From Hamadaea sp. (GTDB taxonomy: Bacteria; Actinomycetota; Actinomycetes; Mycobacteriales; Micromonosporaceae), in NCBI RefSeq assembly GCF_013362815.1, contig NZ_JABFVK010000011.1, positions 1-64,000 on the forward strand: a stretch of DNA of 64,000 bases, read 5' to 3'. Every line of letters starts with the position of its first letter. The first letter of the stretch is position 1. Shown here one piece after another: positions 17,091-25,335 of the stretch. The notes beneath the pieces are model-generated. The model made no database searches, was not told the origin of the DNA, and was given only the letters and a program-made list of their open reading frames with translations. Made by a program: the position numbers and the translations under genes.

Positions 17091-17978
17091 TCAGCGGAAG
17101 TAGTGCGGCAGATCGGCCAGCAGCCCGGGTCCGACGGGCGTCCAGCCGAGTCGCTTCCGCGTCAGGGCGCTCGACGTCGGCGCGTCGAGCCCGAAGAACT
17201 GGCCGATCCAGCCGAAGTGCTCGGCGGCGTCCTCCGGAGCGATCGAGACGACCGGTAGGTCCAGTCCACGCCCGATGGCCTCAGCGATGTCCCGGGTTGC
17301 GATCCCCTCTTCCGCGACGGCGTGAACGACGCTCCCGGCGTCGGCGGAGTCGAGTGCCAGACGGACCGCCTTGGCCGCGTCGAGCCGGTGCACCGCCGGC
17401 CACCGATTGGATCCGTCGCCGACGTAACCTGACGCGCCGCGCTGCCGGGCGACGTTCACGAGCGTCGCGATGAAGCCGTGGTCGCCGTCGCCATGGACGG
17501 TCGCCGGGAATCGCAGCGCGATGGGTCGCACGCCGCGTTCGGCGTACGACAAGGCGAGGTTCTCACCGCCGCCGCGCGGGGTGTCCGGTCCGCTGAACGG
17601 GCTGGCGTCGAGTTCGGTGGCGATCCGGCCGGCTGCCAGCCGGGCCACGCCGGAGGCGAACAGGAACGGCCGGTCCGACCCGTCGAGCGCCTTGCCGATG
17701 GTCTCCACCGCGGCACGCTCGGTCCGCCCGGCCCCGGCGTAGTCGCTGAAGTCGTGCTTGAACGCGAGGTGGATGACGGCGCCGGCATCCTCGGCCCCGG
17801 CACGCAGACTGTCCGGGTCGTCGAGGCTCCCCCGCCGAGCTTGTGCCCCCGCCTCGGCCAGCGCCCGGGCCGACTCCTCGGACCGGGCGAGCCCGACGAC
17901 CTCGTGACCCGCGGCGAGCAGCTCGGGAACCACGGCCGAACCGATCCAACCGGACGCTCCGGTGACGAATACACGCAT
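17091..17978 (-). CDS. NAD(P)-dependent epimerase/reductase of the extended SDR type
   Basis: A 295-residue Rossmann protein. It starts MRVFVTGASGWIGSAVV with the TGxxGxxG nucleotide motif, then GLARSEESARAL after strand 2. The usual YxxxK is replaced by SYAERGVR in the same place, as in atypical NmrA/SDR reductases. An HRLDAAKAVRLAL segment is shared with epimerase-like proteins. Substrate unknown. It diverges from the TetR gene over DNA with two TGACATC-type dyads and is a likely repression target. ATG 17978 is preferred to GTG 17987. Confidence 0.83.
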   Translation of the reverse strand: MRVFVTGASGWIGSAVVPELLAAGHEVVGLARSEESARALAEAGAQARRGSLDDPDSLRAGAEDAGAVIHLAFKHDFSDYAGAGRTERAAVETIGKALDGSDRPFLFASGVARLAAGRIATELDASPFSGPDTPRGGGENLALSYAERGVRPIALRFPATVHGDGDHGFIATLVNVARQRGASGYVGDGSNRWPAVHRLDAAKAVRLALDSADAGSVVHAVAEEGIATRDIAEAIGRGLDLPVVSIAPEDAAEHFGWIGQFFGLDAPTSSALTRKRLGWTPVGPGLLADLPHYFR

Positions 17979-17998
17979 GATCCACACATCCTCAGTTC

Positions 17999-18051
17999 GA
18001 TGTCATCTTCTGACATCAACCGTAGCACGTGATGTCAGAGGCTGTCATCAC
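17999..18051. promoter_or_regulatory. two TetR-type operators between the SDR and TetR genes
   Basis: Operator A (17999-18017) is GATGTCA-N5-TGACATC. Operator B (18029-18051) is a 23-nt near-perfect dyad starting GTGATG and ending CATCAC, with a CAG-N3-CTG core. B directly abuts the TACACT -10 of the TetR gene. Both use the same TGACATC half site. Confidence 0.78.
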
Positions 18052-18063
18052 TACACTGGCGGC

Positions 18064-18678
18064 ATGGGACGCTGGGAGCCGGACGCACGGGGACGACTCG
18101 CCCGCGCGGCGTTGGACCTGTACGCCGAGCGCGGCTACGAGCAGACGACGGTGGCCGACATCGCCCAGCGCGCCGGCGTGACCGAGCGGACCTTCTTCCG
18201 GCACTTCACCGACAAGCGGGAAGTGTTGTTCGACCCGTCCCTCACCCTGCAGGAGACCATGGTCGCCGCCATCGCGGCCGCCCCGGCGGACCGAACGCCG
18301 GTCGAGACCGTGGTCGGCGCACTGCAGACCGCCGTGGCGATGCTGGAAGAGCGCCGCGACTGGTCCCGGCGGCGGGCGGCCGTGATCGCGGCGAATCCGA
18401 GCCTTCTCGAGCGAGAGCTGCTGAAACTGGCCGCCCTGGCGACCGCGGCCGGAGCGGCGCTTCGTGCCCGGGGCGTACGCGAGCCTCGGGCCAGCCTGGC
18501 GGCCGAGACCGGCGTGACCGCGTTCAAGGTCGGCTTCGAACACTGGGTCGGCGAGCCGCCCGCGCAGGACGAAGCGGTGCAAGAGCCCGAATCACCCGCC
18601 CGGACACTCGCCGACCACATCGGCGAGGCCCTCGACGAAATCAGGGCGCTGACCGCGACACCAAGACCGCTAGGCTGA
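18064..18678 (+). CDS. TetR-family regulator
   Basis: A 204-residue repressor. The N-terminal HTH reads LARAALDLYAERGYEQTTVADIAQRAGVTERTFFRHF, then an all-helical ligand domain with the WSRRRAAVIAANPSL segment common in this subgroup. The ATG at 18064 lies 6 nt after TACACT, so the mRNA is probably leaderless. Two dyads upstream make self-regulation and control of the divergent SDR gene likely. The aminotransferase gene begins 6 nt downstream but has its own -10. Confidence 0.9.
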   Translation: MGRWEPDARGRLARAALDLYAERGYEQTTVADIAQRAGVTERTFFRHFTDKREVLFDPSLTLQETMVAAIAAAPADRTPVETVVGALQTAVAMLEERRDWSRRRAAVIAANPSLLERELLKLAALATAAGAALRARGVREPRASLAAETGVTAFKVGFEHWVGEPPAQDEAVQEPESPARTLADHIGEALDEIRALTATPRPLG

Positions 18679-18683
18679 CGCGG

Positions 18684-19439
18684 GTGGATCTGATCACCGT
18701 CGAGATCGACGGAGCCGCGCCGACTCCGGCCCAGCTGGAGCAGCTGGCGTTCGCCCCGTTCGGGCATTTCACCGCGATGCAGGTCCGCGACGGTCGCGTC
18801 CGCGGCCTCGATCTGCATCTGGCCCGGCTCGCGCAGGCCAATGCGGAGATGTTCGGGGCCGACCTCGACGGCGAGCGGGTTCGCGAGCTCATCCGGCACG
18901 CGCTCGGCGAGCTCACTGACGCGTCGGTGCGCGTACTGGTCTTCGGAGAAGAGCCGATCACCACGGTGGTCACCGTCCGCCCGCCGTTCTTCTCCCCCGA
19001 GACGACCAGCCTGCTGCCCGTCGACTACTCGCGTACCGTGCCGCATCTCAAGCGCACCAACGACTTCGGGCAGGCGTACTGGGGTCGGCACGCGGCTGGC
19101 GCGGGTTTCGGCGACGCGCTGCTCGTCACTCCCGGCGGCGCGGTGGCCGAGGCCGGGATCGCCAACGTCGGCTTCTGGGACGGCGCGCGCATCGTCTGGC
19201 CGGAGGCCCCAATGCTGCGCGGGATCACGCTCCAGGTGGTTCAGCCGCGGCTCGCGCTGCCCCAGCATCATCAACTGGTACGCCTGACGCAGCTCGCCGA
19301 GTTCACCGGTGCGTTCGTCACCAACTCGCGGGGCATCTCGGCCGTCACACGCATCGGCGATCACGAGTACGCCGTGAACGACGACTTGATGCGGGAACTG
19401 CACCGGGCGTACGGGTCGGCGTCGGCGGAGCCGATCTGA
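18684..19439 (+). CDS. class IV PLP-dependent aminotransferase family protein
   Basis: A 251-residue fold-type IV enzyme of the D-amino-acid transaminase / ADC lyase group. The likely Schiff-base lysine is Lys123 in HLKRTNDF, and the cofactor-ring glutamate is Glu156 in AVAEAGIANV. The GTG start lies 7 nt after TAGGCT. It ends one base before the convergent siderophore-interacting gene. Whether it transaminates or eliminates pyruvate cannot be told. Confidence 0.85.
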   Translation: MDLITVEIDGAAPTPAQLEQLAFAPFGHFTAMQVRDGRVRGLDLHLARLAQANAEMFGADLDGERVRELIRHALGELTDASVRVLVFGEEPITTVVTVRPPFFSPETTSLLPVDYSRTVPHLKRTNDFGQAYWGRHAAGAGFGDALLVTPGGAVAEAGIANVGFWDGARIVWPEAPMLRGITLQVVQPRLALPQHHQLVRLTQLAEFTGAFVTNSRGISAVTRIGDHEYAVNDDLMRELHRAYGSASAEPI

Positions 19440-19440
19440 G

Positions 19441-20382
19441 TCAGGCGCCCTCTGCTTTGCCCTGCCGCCAGTAGCCCATGAACGCCACCGAGCGGCGGTC
19501 GAGCCCGTATTCGGTGACCAGCGCCCGGCGCAGAGTCTTGATGACCCCCGCCTCCCCGGCGAGCCAGGCGTACCGGCCGTCGGGGACCGCCTCGGGAACC
19601 TCCCAGAGCAGCTGCTGGTCGACGTCGACATCCTCCAACGTGGACGCGCCCGCGCCGACGGGCACCGGGAGCATCCGTTCCGCCGCGGCGCGGACCGCCT
19701 CGATCAGCCGTACGCCGTGCGCCGCGCCGTCTCGGGGCAACCACGTGACCTGCATCCCGGCCGGGGCCGCTATCGGGAACCGGTCGCCGGAGACGGGCAC
19801 CTCCAGCAGCGCCACCCCCTGCGCATCGGCGGGCAGCCGTTCGAGGATGCCGGCGATCGCCGGGACGGCCGTCTCGTCCCCGGCCAGCAGTACGCTCCCC
19901 AGCACGGCGGGCGGATGGAAGTCGATCCCCCCGTGGACTCCCCCGTACAACGCGTCGGGACCGTAGACGGCCAGTTCGTCGCCCGGCTGAACCTCGCCGG
20001 CCCACTTCGACGCCGGACCGGTCACGCCGTGGAGCGCGACGTCGAAGTCCACCTCCGCAGGCTGGGCCTGATGAGGTCGGCCGTCCGTCCTCACTCCCGG
20101 CTCGAGCGTTCCGGCCGACGGTGTTCGCACAGCGCGCACCGTGTACGTGCGGATGGGGTTCTGACGTTCCGTTGGCAGGGCACGCCATTGTGCGTACCAG
20201 TCGGCTGTGGTCGGAAGATCGGCGACGCCACGGCCCGGAAGCGGAAGGATGAGCTTGAACCGCTGGTCGAAGCCGTTGTCGGCGAAGTCGCGCAGCGATT
20301 CGCCACCGAGCGTGACCCGGACGAAGGACGGACTGAGCGGCGTGACCCGGACGACGCGGACCGGGAAGATGCGGAACGGCAC
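19441..20382 (-). CDS. siderophore-interacting protein (ferric-siderophore reductase, ViuB-like)
   Basis: A 313-residue FAD/NAD(P)H flavoreductase that releases iron from ferric siderophores in the cytoplasm. The FAD-binding RTYTVR motif, the later VLLAGDETAVPAIAGIL nucleotide segment and the C-terminal FMGYWRQGKAEG tail are typical of the SIP family. The GTG start at 20382 is 6 nt after TATCCT. A DtxR/IdeR-type box (20392-20410) overlaps this promoter, so iron repression is very likely. Confidence 0.92.
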   Translation of the reverse strand: MPFRIFPVRVVRVTPLSPSFVRVTLGGESLRDFADNGFDQRFKLILPLPGRGVADLPTTADWYAQWRALPTERQNPIRTYTVRAVRTPSAGTLEPGVRTDGRPHQAQPAEVDFDVALHGVTGPASKWAGEVQPGDELAVYGPDALYGGVHGGIDFHPPAVLGSVLLAGDETAVPAIAGILERLPADAQGVALLEVPVSGDRFPIAAPAGMQVTWLPRDGAAHGVRLIEAVRAAAERMLPVPVGAGASTLEDVDVDQQLLWEVPEAVPDGRYAWLAGEAGVIKTLRRALVTEYGLDRRSVAFMGYWRQGKAEGA

Positions 20383-20391
20383 AGGGTGAGG

Positions 20392-20410
20392 ATAGGTTAG
20401 CCTACCCTCA
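20392..20410. promoter_or_regulatory. DtxR/IdeR iron box
   Basis: The 19-bp site ATAGGTTAGCCTACCCTCA agrees with TWAGGTTAGSCTAACCTWA at about 16 positions. It overlaps the -10 region of the siderophore-interacting gene, which fits iron-dependent repression. Confidence 0.85.
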
Positions 20411-20425
20411 CCCTGTCAAGCGATC

Positions 20426-21199
20426 TCAGATCGACTTCTGATACCCGCGGAAGCTGCGGATCGACAGCGCGACCAGCGCCAGTGCGAGCACGAGCAGCCC
20501 GCCGCCGAGCCGGCCCATGGCGGCCCAGTCCGGATCGGCACTGAGGGCCGTGCGGCCGATCTCGACCGCCCAGTTCACCGGGTTCGCCGCGGCGGCGTGC
20601 TGAATCCAGCCGGGCATGAGCCCCTTGGCCATGAACGCGGTGGACAGGAAGGTCAGCGGCAGCAGCAGGAAGATGCTCAAGCCGATGATGGTCTCCCGTT
20701 GCCGGACCGCGAGCCCCATCGCGGTCGAGAGCCCGTTGAACACCGTCCCGAGCAGTACGCACGCCGCCAGCAGCGCCGCGACGCCGCCGACGCCGCCCGG
20801 GAACTCCGCCCCGGCGAGCCACCCGAGCAGCACGATGATCAGCGACTGGACGATCGTGCTGACCGCCGCCTCGATCACGCCCGCGTTGACGATGGCGCTG
20901 CGCCGGATCGGCGCGACCAGGAACCGGTTGAGCGTGCCGCGTTCGATCTCGTCGATCGCGCCCATGCCGGACCACATGTTGGCCGAGACCGCGTTCATCA
21001 CGACCACGCCCGGGATCAGGTAGTCCAGATAGGACGATGAGCCGAAGCCCGGCAGCTCGACGACCCGCTTGAACAGTGCGCCGAACAGGAACAGCCAGAC
21101 GGCGGGCTGCACGAGCGTGATCACGAGCACCGCGGGCTGCCGGAACAGCGCCTTGAGCCGGCGGTGCGTCATCCACCAGGTCTGCGTCACGATGTTCAC
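20426..21199 (-). CDS. ABC-2 type exporter permease
   Basis: A 257-residue membrane protein with about six helices, opening with a cytoplasmic WWMTHRRLKALFRQP segment typical of daunorubicin-type (DrrB-like) permeases. The GTG start at 21199 overlaps the TGA of the ATPase gene (GTGA), so the two are coupled and form one exporter. Substrate unknown; drug, lipid or toxin export is usual for this family. Confidence 0.9.
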   Translation of the reverse strand: MNIVTQTWWMTHRRLKALFRQPAVLVITLVQPAVWLFLFGALFKRVVELPGFGSSSYLDYLIPGVVVMNAVSANMWSGMGAIDEIERGTLNRFLVAPIRRSAIVNAGVIEAAVSTIVQSLIIVLLGWLAGAEFPGGVGGVAALLAACVLLGTVFNGLSTAMGLAVRQRETIIGLSIFLLLPLTFLSTAFMAKGLMPGWIQHAAAANPVNWAVEIGRTALSADPDWAAMGRLGGGLLVLALALVALSIRSFRGYQKSI

Positions 21200-22200
21200 G
21201 CCGCCACCTCCACCGTCTGCTCGCCCGTCTTCGCGCCGGTCTTCTCCGCGTCGAACCGGCGGCCGGTGTAGCGCAGGTAGACGTCGTCCAGCGACGGACG
21301 GGCGACGGTCACCGCCGCCACCGGTACGCCGGCCCGATCGAGCGCGGCGAGGATGCCGGGCACGGCCGCCGCTCCGTCGTCGGCCCGGGCGCTGACCGTC
21401 ACGCCGTCCACTGTGGTCTCGCGTACGCCGGGCAGATCGCCGAGCAACGCCAGCACCCCGGTTCCGGCGGCCTGCCGCAGCGTGAGGTGCACTGCGTCGC
21501 CCCGGAGTTCGCCCTTGAGCACCTCGGGCTCGCCCTCGGCGACGATTCGTCCACTGTCGACGATCGCCAGCCGGGCGGCCAGCCGATCCGCCTCGTCCAA
21601 GTAGTGCGTGGTGAGGACGACGGCGAGCGCGTCGTCGGCGGCGAGCCGGGCGATCTCGGCCCACATCGCCGCCCGCGCCTCGGGGTCGAGCCCGGTCGTG
21701 GGCTCGTCGAGGAAAAGCACCTGCGGCCGGTGCACGAGACCCAGCGCGATGTCGAGGCGGCGCTGCATCCCGCCCGAGTAGGTCTTGACCGCCCGCCCGG
21801 CCGCCTCGGTGAGGCCGAAGCGGTCCAGCAGGTCGGCCACCCGCTTCCGCAGAGCACTGCCGGACATGCCGTAGAGGCGGCCTTGCAGGGTCAGATTGTC
21901 CCGGCCGGAAGCCGTCGGGTCTGCCCCCGATCGCTGCGCCACCACTCCGATCACCCGGCGTACGCGGTCGGGGGCGCGCAGCACGTCGTGCCCGGCGACG
22001 GTCGCCGTCCCGCTGTCGGGGCGGGCCAGCGTCGTCAGGATCTTGATCGTGGTGGACTTGCCGGCGCCGTTCGGGCCGAGCAGCCCGAACACCTCGCCCG
22101 GCTGGACGGCCAGCGACAGCCCGTCCAGCGCCCGGACGTCGCCGGGATAGGTCTTCACGAGGGCCTCGGCCATCACGGCCGGCCCGGGGTTGTCACGCAT
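21196..22200 (-). CDS. ABC transporter ATP-binding protein, DrrA-like
   Basis: A 334-residue ABC ATPase: Walker A GPNGAGKST, signature YSGGMQRRLD, Walker B VLFLDEPTTGLD and switch TTHYLDEADRLA. The C-terminal extension after the ATPase core (VTVARPSLDDVYLRYTGR) is the mark of DrrA-type drug exporters. The ATG at 22200 has GGAGGAG three bases upstream. It lies 143 nt downstream of the PadR gene and upstream of the coupled permease. Confidence 0.93.
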   Translation of the reverse strand: MRDNPGPAVMAEALVKTYPGDVRALDGLSLAVQPGEVFGLLGPNGAGKSTTIKILTTLARPDSGTATVAGHDVLRAPDRVRRVIGVVAQRSGADPTASGRDNLTLQGRLYGMSGSALRKRVADLLDRFGLTEAAGRAVKTYSGGMQRRLDIALGLVHRPQVLFLDEPTTGLDPEARAAMWAEIARLAADDALAVVLTTHYLDEADRLAARLAIVDSGRIVAEGEPEVLKGELRGDAVHLTLRQAAGTGVLALLGDLPGVRETTVDGVTVSARADDGAAAVPGILAALDRAGVPVAAVTVARPSLDDVYLRYTGRRFDAEKTGAKTGEQTVEVAA

Positions 22201-22302
22201 CTTCTCCTCCGGTGCGTACGCGTACCGGACCGGCGAGACGGTTATCCTTGCTGGTGCGACCGGGCAATCGGGCCGTCTCGCGGTTCGGTTCGCTCTGGTG
22301 TG

Positions 22303-22334
22303 GCCCCGGCGAGGTGTTGCAGCACCGCGCCGGG
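22303..22334 (-). terminator. GC-rich hairpin after the PadR gene
   Basis: Arms CCCCGGCGAGGTG and CACCGCGCCGGGG pair with one mismatch around a 6-nt loop. It lies 10 nt after the PadR stop and before the ABC operon, so it may separate or attenuate the two units. Confidence 0.5.
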
Positions 22335-22343
22335 GTCTTCTTC

Positions 22344-22997
22344 TCAGGCCTCCGGTCCCCCTTCGGCCGTCAGTTCTCCCATCAGGCTGAGCAGCTGGCT
22401 CGGGTCGGCTCCGTTCTCGTGCCACTCCCGCCACTGCTTCGCGCCCGGCAGCGTGCCGTCACGCAGTTCGCCGAGCAGCCCTTCGATCCAATCGGCCTCC
22501 GCTCGGCGTACGGCGAGGTCGTATTCGCCTTCGAGCAGGAAGATCCGGGGAACGGGCGCCGATCGCAGCGCCGCCTCGGCCGTCGCGAGCTGCTCCGTGA
22601 GATCGGCGAGCCGCTGCTCCAGCAACGCGACCACCTCGTCCGGCGGCAGTACGCCGAGCAGCGACAGGCCCGCCTCGAACCGCGGGATCTCCCGCTCGGC
22701 GACCCCGACGATCTCGCGCAGCCAGTCGGTCAGCTCGGCCCGCCCGGCCTCGGTGATCTCGTAGATCGTCCGCTCCGGGCGCAGCCCCTGCCGCTCGCTC
22801 TGCACGGCCCGGATGAAGCCGTGCTTCTCCAGGTTGCCGACGACGGTGTAGAGCGAACCCCACTTGATCGGCATGTCCTGGTCCTTGCCGCGCTCGCGCA
22901 GGGTGGCCGCCATCTCGTACGGGTGCATGGGCTTGGCGAGCAGGTTGGCCAGGATCGCCAGCGCCAGCATGTTGCCGACCTTGCGCCGCTTCGCCAC
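22344..22997 (-). CDS. PadR-family transcriptional regulator
   Basis: A 217-residue repressor with the PadR winged helix (MLALAILANLLAKPMHPYEMAATLRERG, KWGSLYTVVGNLEKHGFI) and a C-terminal dimerising helical domain. The GTG at 22997 is preferred over GTG 23021 because GGAGAAGG precedes it by 6 nt. TACTCG/CGAGTA dyads lie between it and the divergent efflux pump. It also precedes the ABC exporter, so it may control both. Confidence 0.88.
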   Translation of the reverse strand: MAKRRKVGNMLALAILANLLAKPMHPYEMAATLRERGKDQDMPIKWGSLYTVVGNLEKHGFIRAVQSERQGLRPERTIYEITEAGRAELTDWLREIVGVAEREIPRFEAGLSLLGVLPPDEVVALLEQRLADLTEQLATAEAALRSAPVPRIFLLEGEYDLAVRRAEADWIEGLLGELRDGTLPGAKQWREWHENGADPSQLLSLMGELTAEGGPEA

Positions 22998-23023
22998 GTC
23001 CCACCTTCTCCCCTGCGCCACAT

Positions 23024-23053
23024 TACTCGTAGGCGAGTATACGTCGGCGAGTA
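23024..23053. promoter_or_regulatory. PadR-type operator (TACTCG-N4-CGAGTA and a second half-site)
   Basis: TACTCG-TAGG-CGAGTA (23024-23039) is a 16-bp dyad; a second CGAGTA (23048-23053) with a degenerate partner follows 14 nt on. It sits in the divergent PadR/MFS promoter region. Confidence 0.65.
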
Positions 23054-23143
23054 GGTCTGCACAACATTGGCGAATCTCTGGACGTTTGGCCCCGACGGGG
23101 CGAGGCTACGGGTGAGATCACACTTCGACTGGAGACCGCGACC

Positions 23144-24796
23144 ATGACCTCAGGACCCGGCTCGCCGCCGGTGACCAAGCACAGCCCGTGGCTCGTACTG
23201 GCCGTACTCTGCCTCGGGTTCTTCATGATCCTGCTGGACACCACGATCGTGAACATCGCGATCCCGAACATGATCGACCAGCTCGGCGCCTCACTCGATC
23301 AGATCCTCTGGATCCTCAACGCATACATCCTGGTTTATGCGGTGTTGCTCATCACCGCAGGCCGGCTCGGCGACCTCTACGGCGCCAAGCGGCTGTTCAT
23401 CCTCGGCCTGATCATTTTCACGCTGGCCTCGGCGGCCTGTGGCCTCGCTCAGAACCCCGGCCAGCTGATCGCGTTCCGGGTGATCCAGGGCGTCGGCGGC
23501 GCACTGCTGACCCCGCAGACGTTGTCGGTCCTGACGGTGATCTTCCCGCCCGAGCGGCGTGGCGCCGCCTTCGGCATCTGGGGCGCGGTCGCCGGCGTGG
23601 CCACCATCGCCGGCCCGACGCTGGGCGGCTGGCTCGTCACGAACTGGGACTGGCGCTGGATCTTCTACGTCAACCTGCCGGTGGGCATCGTCGCCCTGAT
23701 CATGGCCGTCATCGTCATGCCCGACCTGCGGTTGAACCGCAAGCATCGGCTCGACTGGCTGGGCACCGCCCTGATCACGCTGTCGCTGTTCCTCATCTGC
23801 TACGGCCTGATCCAGGGGCAGAGCTACGACTGGGGCAAGGCGTGGGGCCCGATCACCATCCCGGAGATCATCGGCGCGGGCGTCGTGGTCTTGGCGATCT
23901 TCCTCTGGCAGCAGTACGCCCAGCGCGACCAGGAGCCGCTGGTGCCGTTCCGGATCTTCGCCGACCGCAACTTCTCCCTGATGAACTGGGTCGTGGCGGC
24001 CATCGCGTTCGGCATGCTGGGTCTGTTCCTGCCGCTGATCATCTACTTGCAGTCGGTGCTGGGCCTGACCGCGCTCCAGGCCGGTCTCGCCGTCGCGCCG
24101 ATGTCGCTGGTCTCCATGGTCGTGGCCCCGATCGCCGGACGGCTGTCGGACAAGACCGGCGGCAAATGGGTGCTCTTCTTCGGCCTGACCCTGTGGGCCG
24201 TCGGGCTGAGCATCGTCGTCTTCACGGCGCAGGTGAACTCCAACCGCGGCGACCTGATCCCCGGCCTGCTCGTCGCCGGGCTGGGTCTCGGCTGCACGTT
24301 CGCCCCGCTGCAGACGATCGCGATGCGCAACATCCAGCCGCAGGTGGCCGGAGCGGCCTCCGGAATGATCAACACCACCCGCCAGCTGGGCGGCGTCATC
24401 GGCTCGGCCGCCGTCGGCGCGTTGCTGCAGAACCAGCTCGTCACCAAGCTGACCGACAGCGCCGAGACCAACGCCAAGGCGCTGCCGGCCGAACAGCAGG
24501 CCCGGTTCGTCGACGCGTTCAAGAACGCCAGCTCCGGCAGCCTCGAAGTCGGCGCGGGCCAGAGCGGCGCGTCGATGCCGCCGAACACCCCGCACGCGAT
24601 CGTCGAGCTGGCCCTCAAGACGTTCCACGAGGGCTTCACCGCGGCCATGAAGAGCACCATGGTGCTGCCGCTGATCGTGCTCGGCTTGGCGGCGCTGACC
24701 GTGCTGTTCGTCCGCAACAACGGCAAGGCGGTGACTCCGCCCGCCCCGGCGGCGACCGGCACGGTCTCGCCCGAGACCACCCGCGTCGACTCCTGA
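23144..24796 (+). CDS. DHA2-family MFS multidrug efflux transporter (EmrB/QacA type)
   Basis: A 550-residue transporter with about 14 membrane helices. Motif C-like LDTTIVNIAIP occurs in helix 1, motif A-like GRLGDLYGAKRLF after helix 2 and WRWIFYVNLPVG after helix 5, all standard for drug:H+ antiporters of 14 helices. The loop between the last helices is long and polar. It diverges from PadR across an operator-bearing region, the usual set-up for induction by the exported compound. Confidence 0.93.
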   Translation: MTSGPGSPPVTKHSPWLVLAVLCLGFFMILLDTTIVNIAIPNMIDQLGASLDQILWILNAYILVYAVLLITAGRLGDLYGAKRLFILGLIIFTLASAACGLAQNPGQLIAFRVIQGVGGALLTPQTLSVLTVIFPPERRGAAFGIWGAVAGVATIAGPTLGGWLVTNWDWRWIFYVNLPVGIVALIMAVIVMPDLRLNRKHRLDWLGTALITLSLFLICYGLIQGQSYDWGKAWGPITIPEIIGAGVVVLAIFLWQQYAQRDQEPLVPFRIFADRNFSLMNWVVAAIAFGMLGLFLPLIIYLQSVLGLTALQAGLAVAPMSLVSMVVAPIAGRLSDKTGGKWVLFFGLTLWAVGLSIVVFTAQVNSNRGDLIPGLLVAGLGLGCTFAPLQTIAMRNIQPQVAGAASGMINTTRQLGGVIGSAAVGALLQNQLVTKLTDSAETNAKALPAEQQARFVDAFKNASSGSLEVGAGQSGASMPPNTPHAIVELALKTFHEGFTAAMKSTMVLPLIVLGLAALTVLFVRNNGKAVTPPAPAATGTVSPETTRVDS

Positions 24797-24808
24797 GAAA
24801 AGTTCTTT

Positions 24809-24842
24809 CCGGCGGGGCGATGAATTCTCGCCGCCCCGCCGG
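24809..24842 (+). terminator. hairpin terminator after the MFS gene
   Basis: Arms CCGGCGGGGCG and CGCCCCGCCGG (11 bp) enclose a 12-nt loop 13 nt after the MFS stop codon. Confidence 0.7.
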
Positions 24843-24910
24843 TATATCCGGGCGTCCACTTCACCGGCCCGCTCGCCGGGCCGCTCTGACGCACCGGAAG
24901 GATCACCACG

Positions 24911-25324
24911 ATGACCAGCGCAACTGTCACCACCACCATCAGCGCCGACGAGGCCGCGATCCGCTCTGTCCTCGGCGGGATCTACGACGCGTGGCGGGCG
25001 TACGACGCCGACGCGTTCGCCGATCTGTACACCGAGGATGCCACCGTGGTCATGCCGGGCCTGTTCCACAACGGCCGCGAGGCCATCCGCGAGTTCATGG
25101 CCGCCGCGTTCGCCGGTCGGCTGGCCGGCACGCAGGGCGTCGACGTCCCGCAGAGCATCCGGATCACCGGCGACGCCGCGATCGTCGTCAGCCACGCGGG
25201 TACCTTGATGCCGGGTGAGATGACCTTGGCTGCCGAGCGGGAGCGGCACGCCACCTGGGTGTTCGTTCGCTCGGGCGGCGACTGGAAGATCGCGGCGTAC
25301 GCCAACGCCCCGGTTCATCTGTAA
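24911..25324 (+). CDS. SgcJ/EcaC-type NTF2-like protein
   Basis: A 137-residue NTF2-fold protein with the family layout ADEAAIRSVLGGIYDAWRAYDADAFADLYTEDATVV. SgcJ/EcaC proteins are small oxidoreductase- or cyclase-like proteins, and no exact role is known. GGAAGGATC precedes the ATG. It lies 11 nt upstream of the ECF sigma gene and is surely co-transcribed, so a regulatory link to that sigma factor (which itself ends in an NTF2-like domain) is plausible. Confidence 0.82.
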   Translation: MTSATVTTTISADEAAIRSVLGGIYDAWRAYDADAFADLYTEDATVVMPGLFHNGREAIREFMAAAFAGRLAGTQGVDVPQSIRITGDAAIVVSHAGTLMPGEMTLAAERERHATWVFVRSGGDWKIAAYANAPVHL

Positions 25325-25335
25325 GGAGTGACCAC

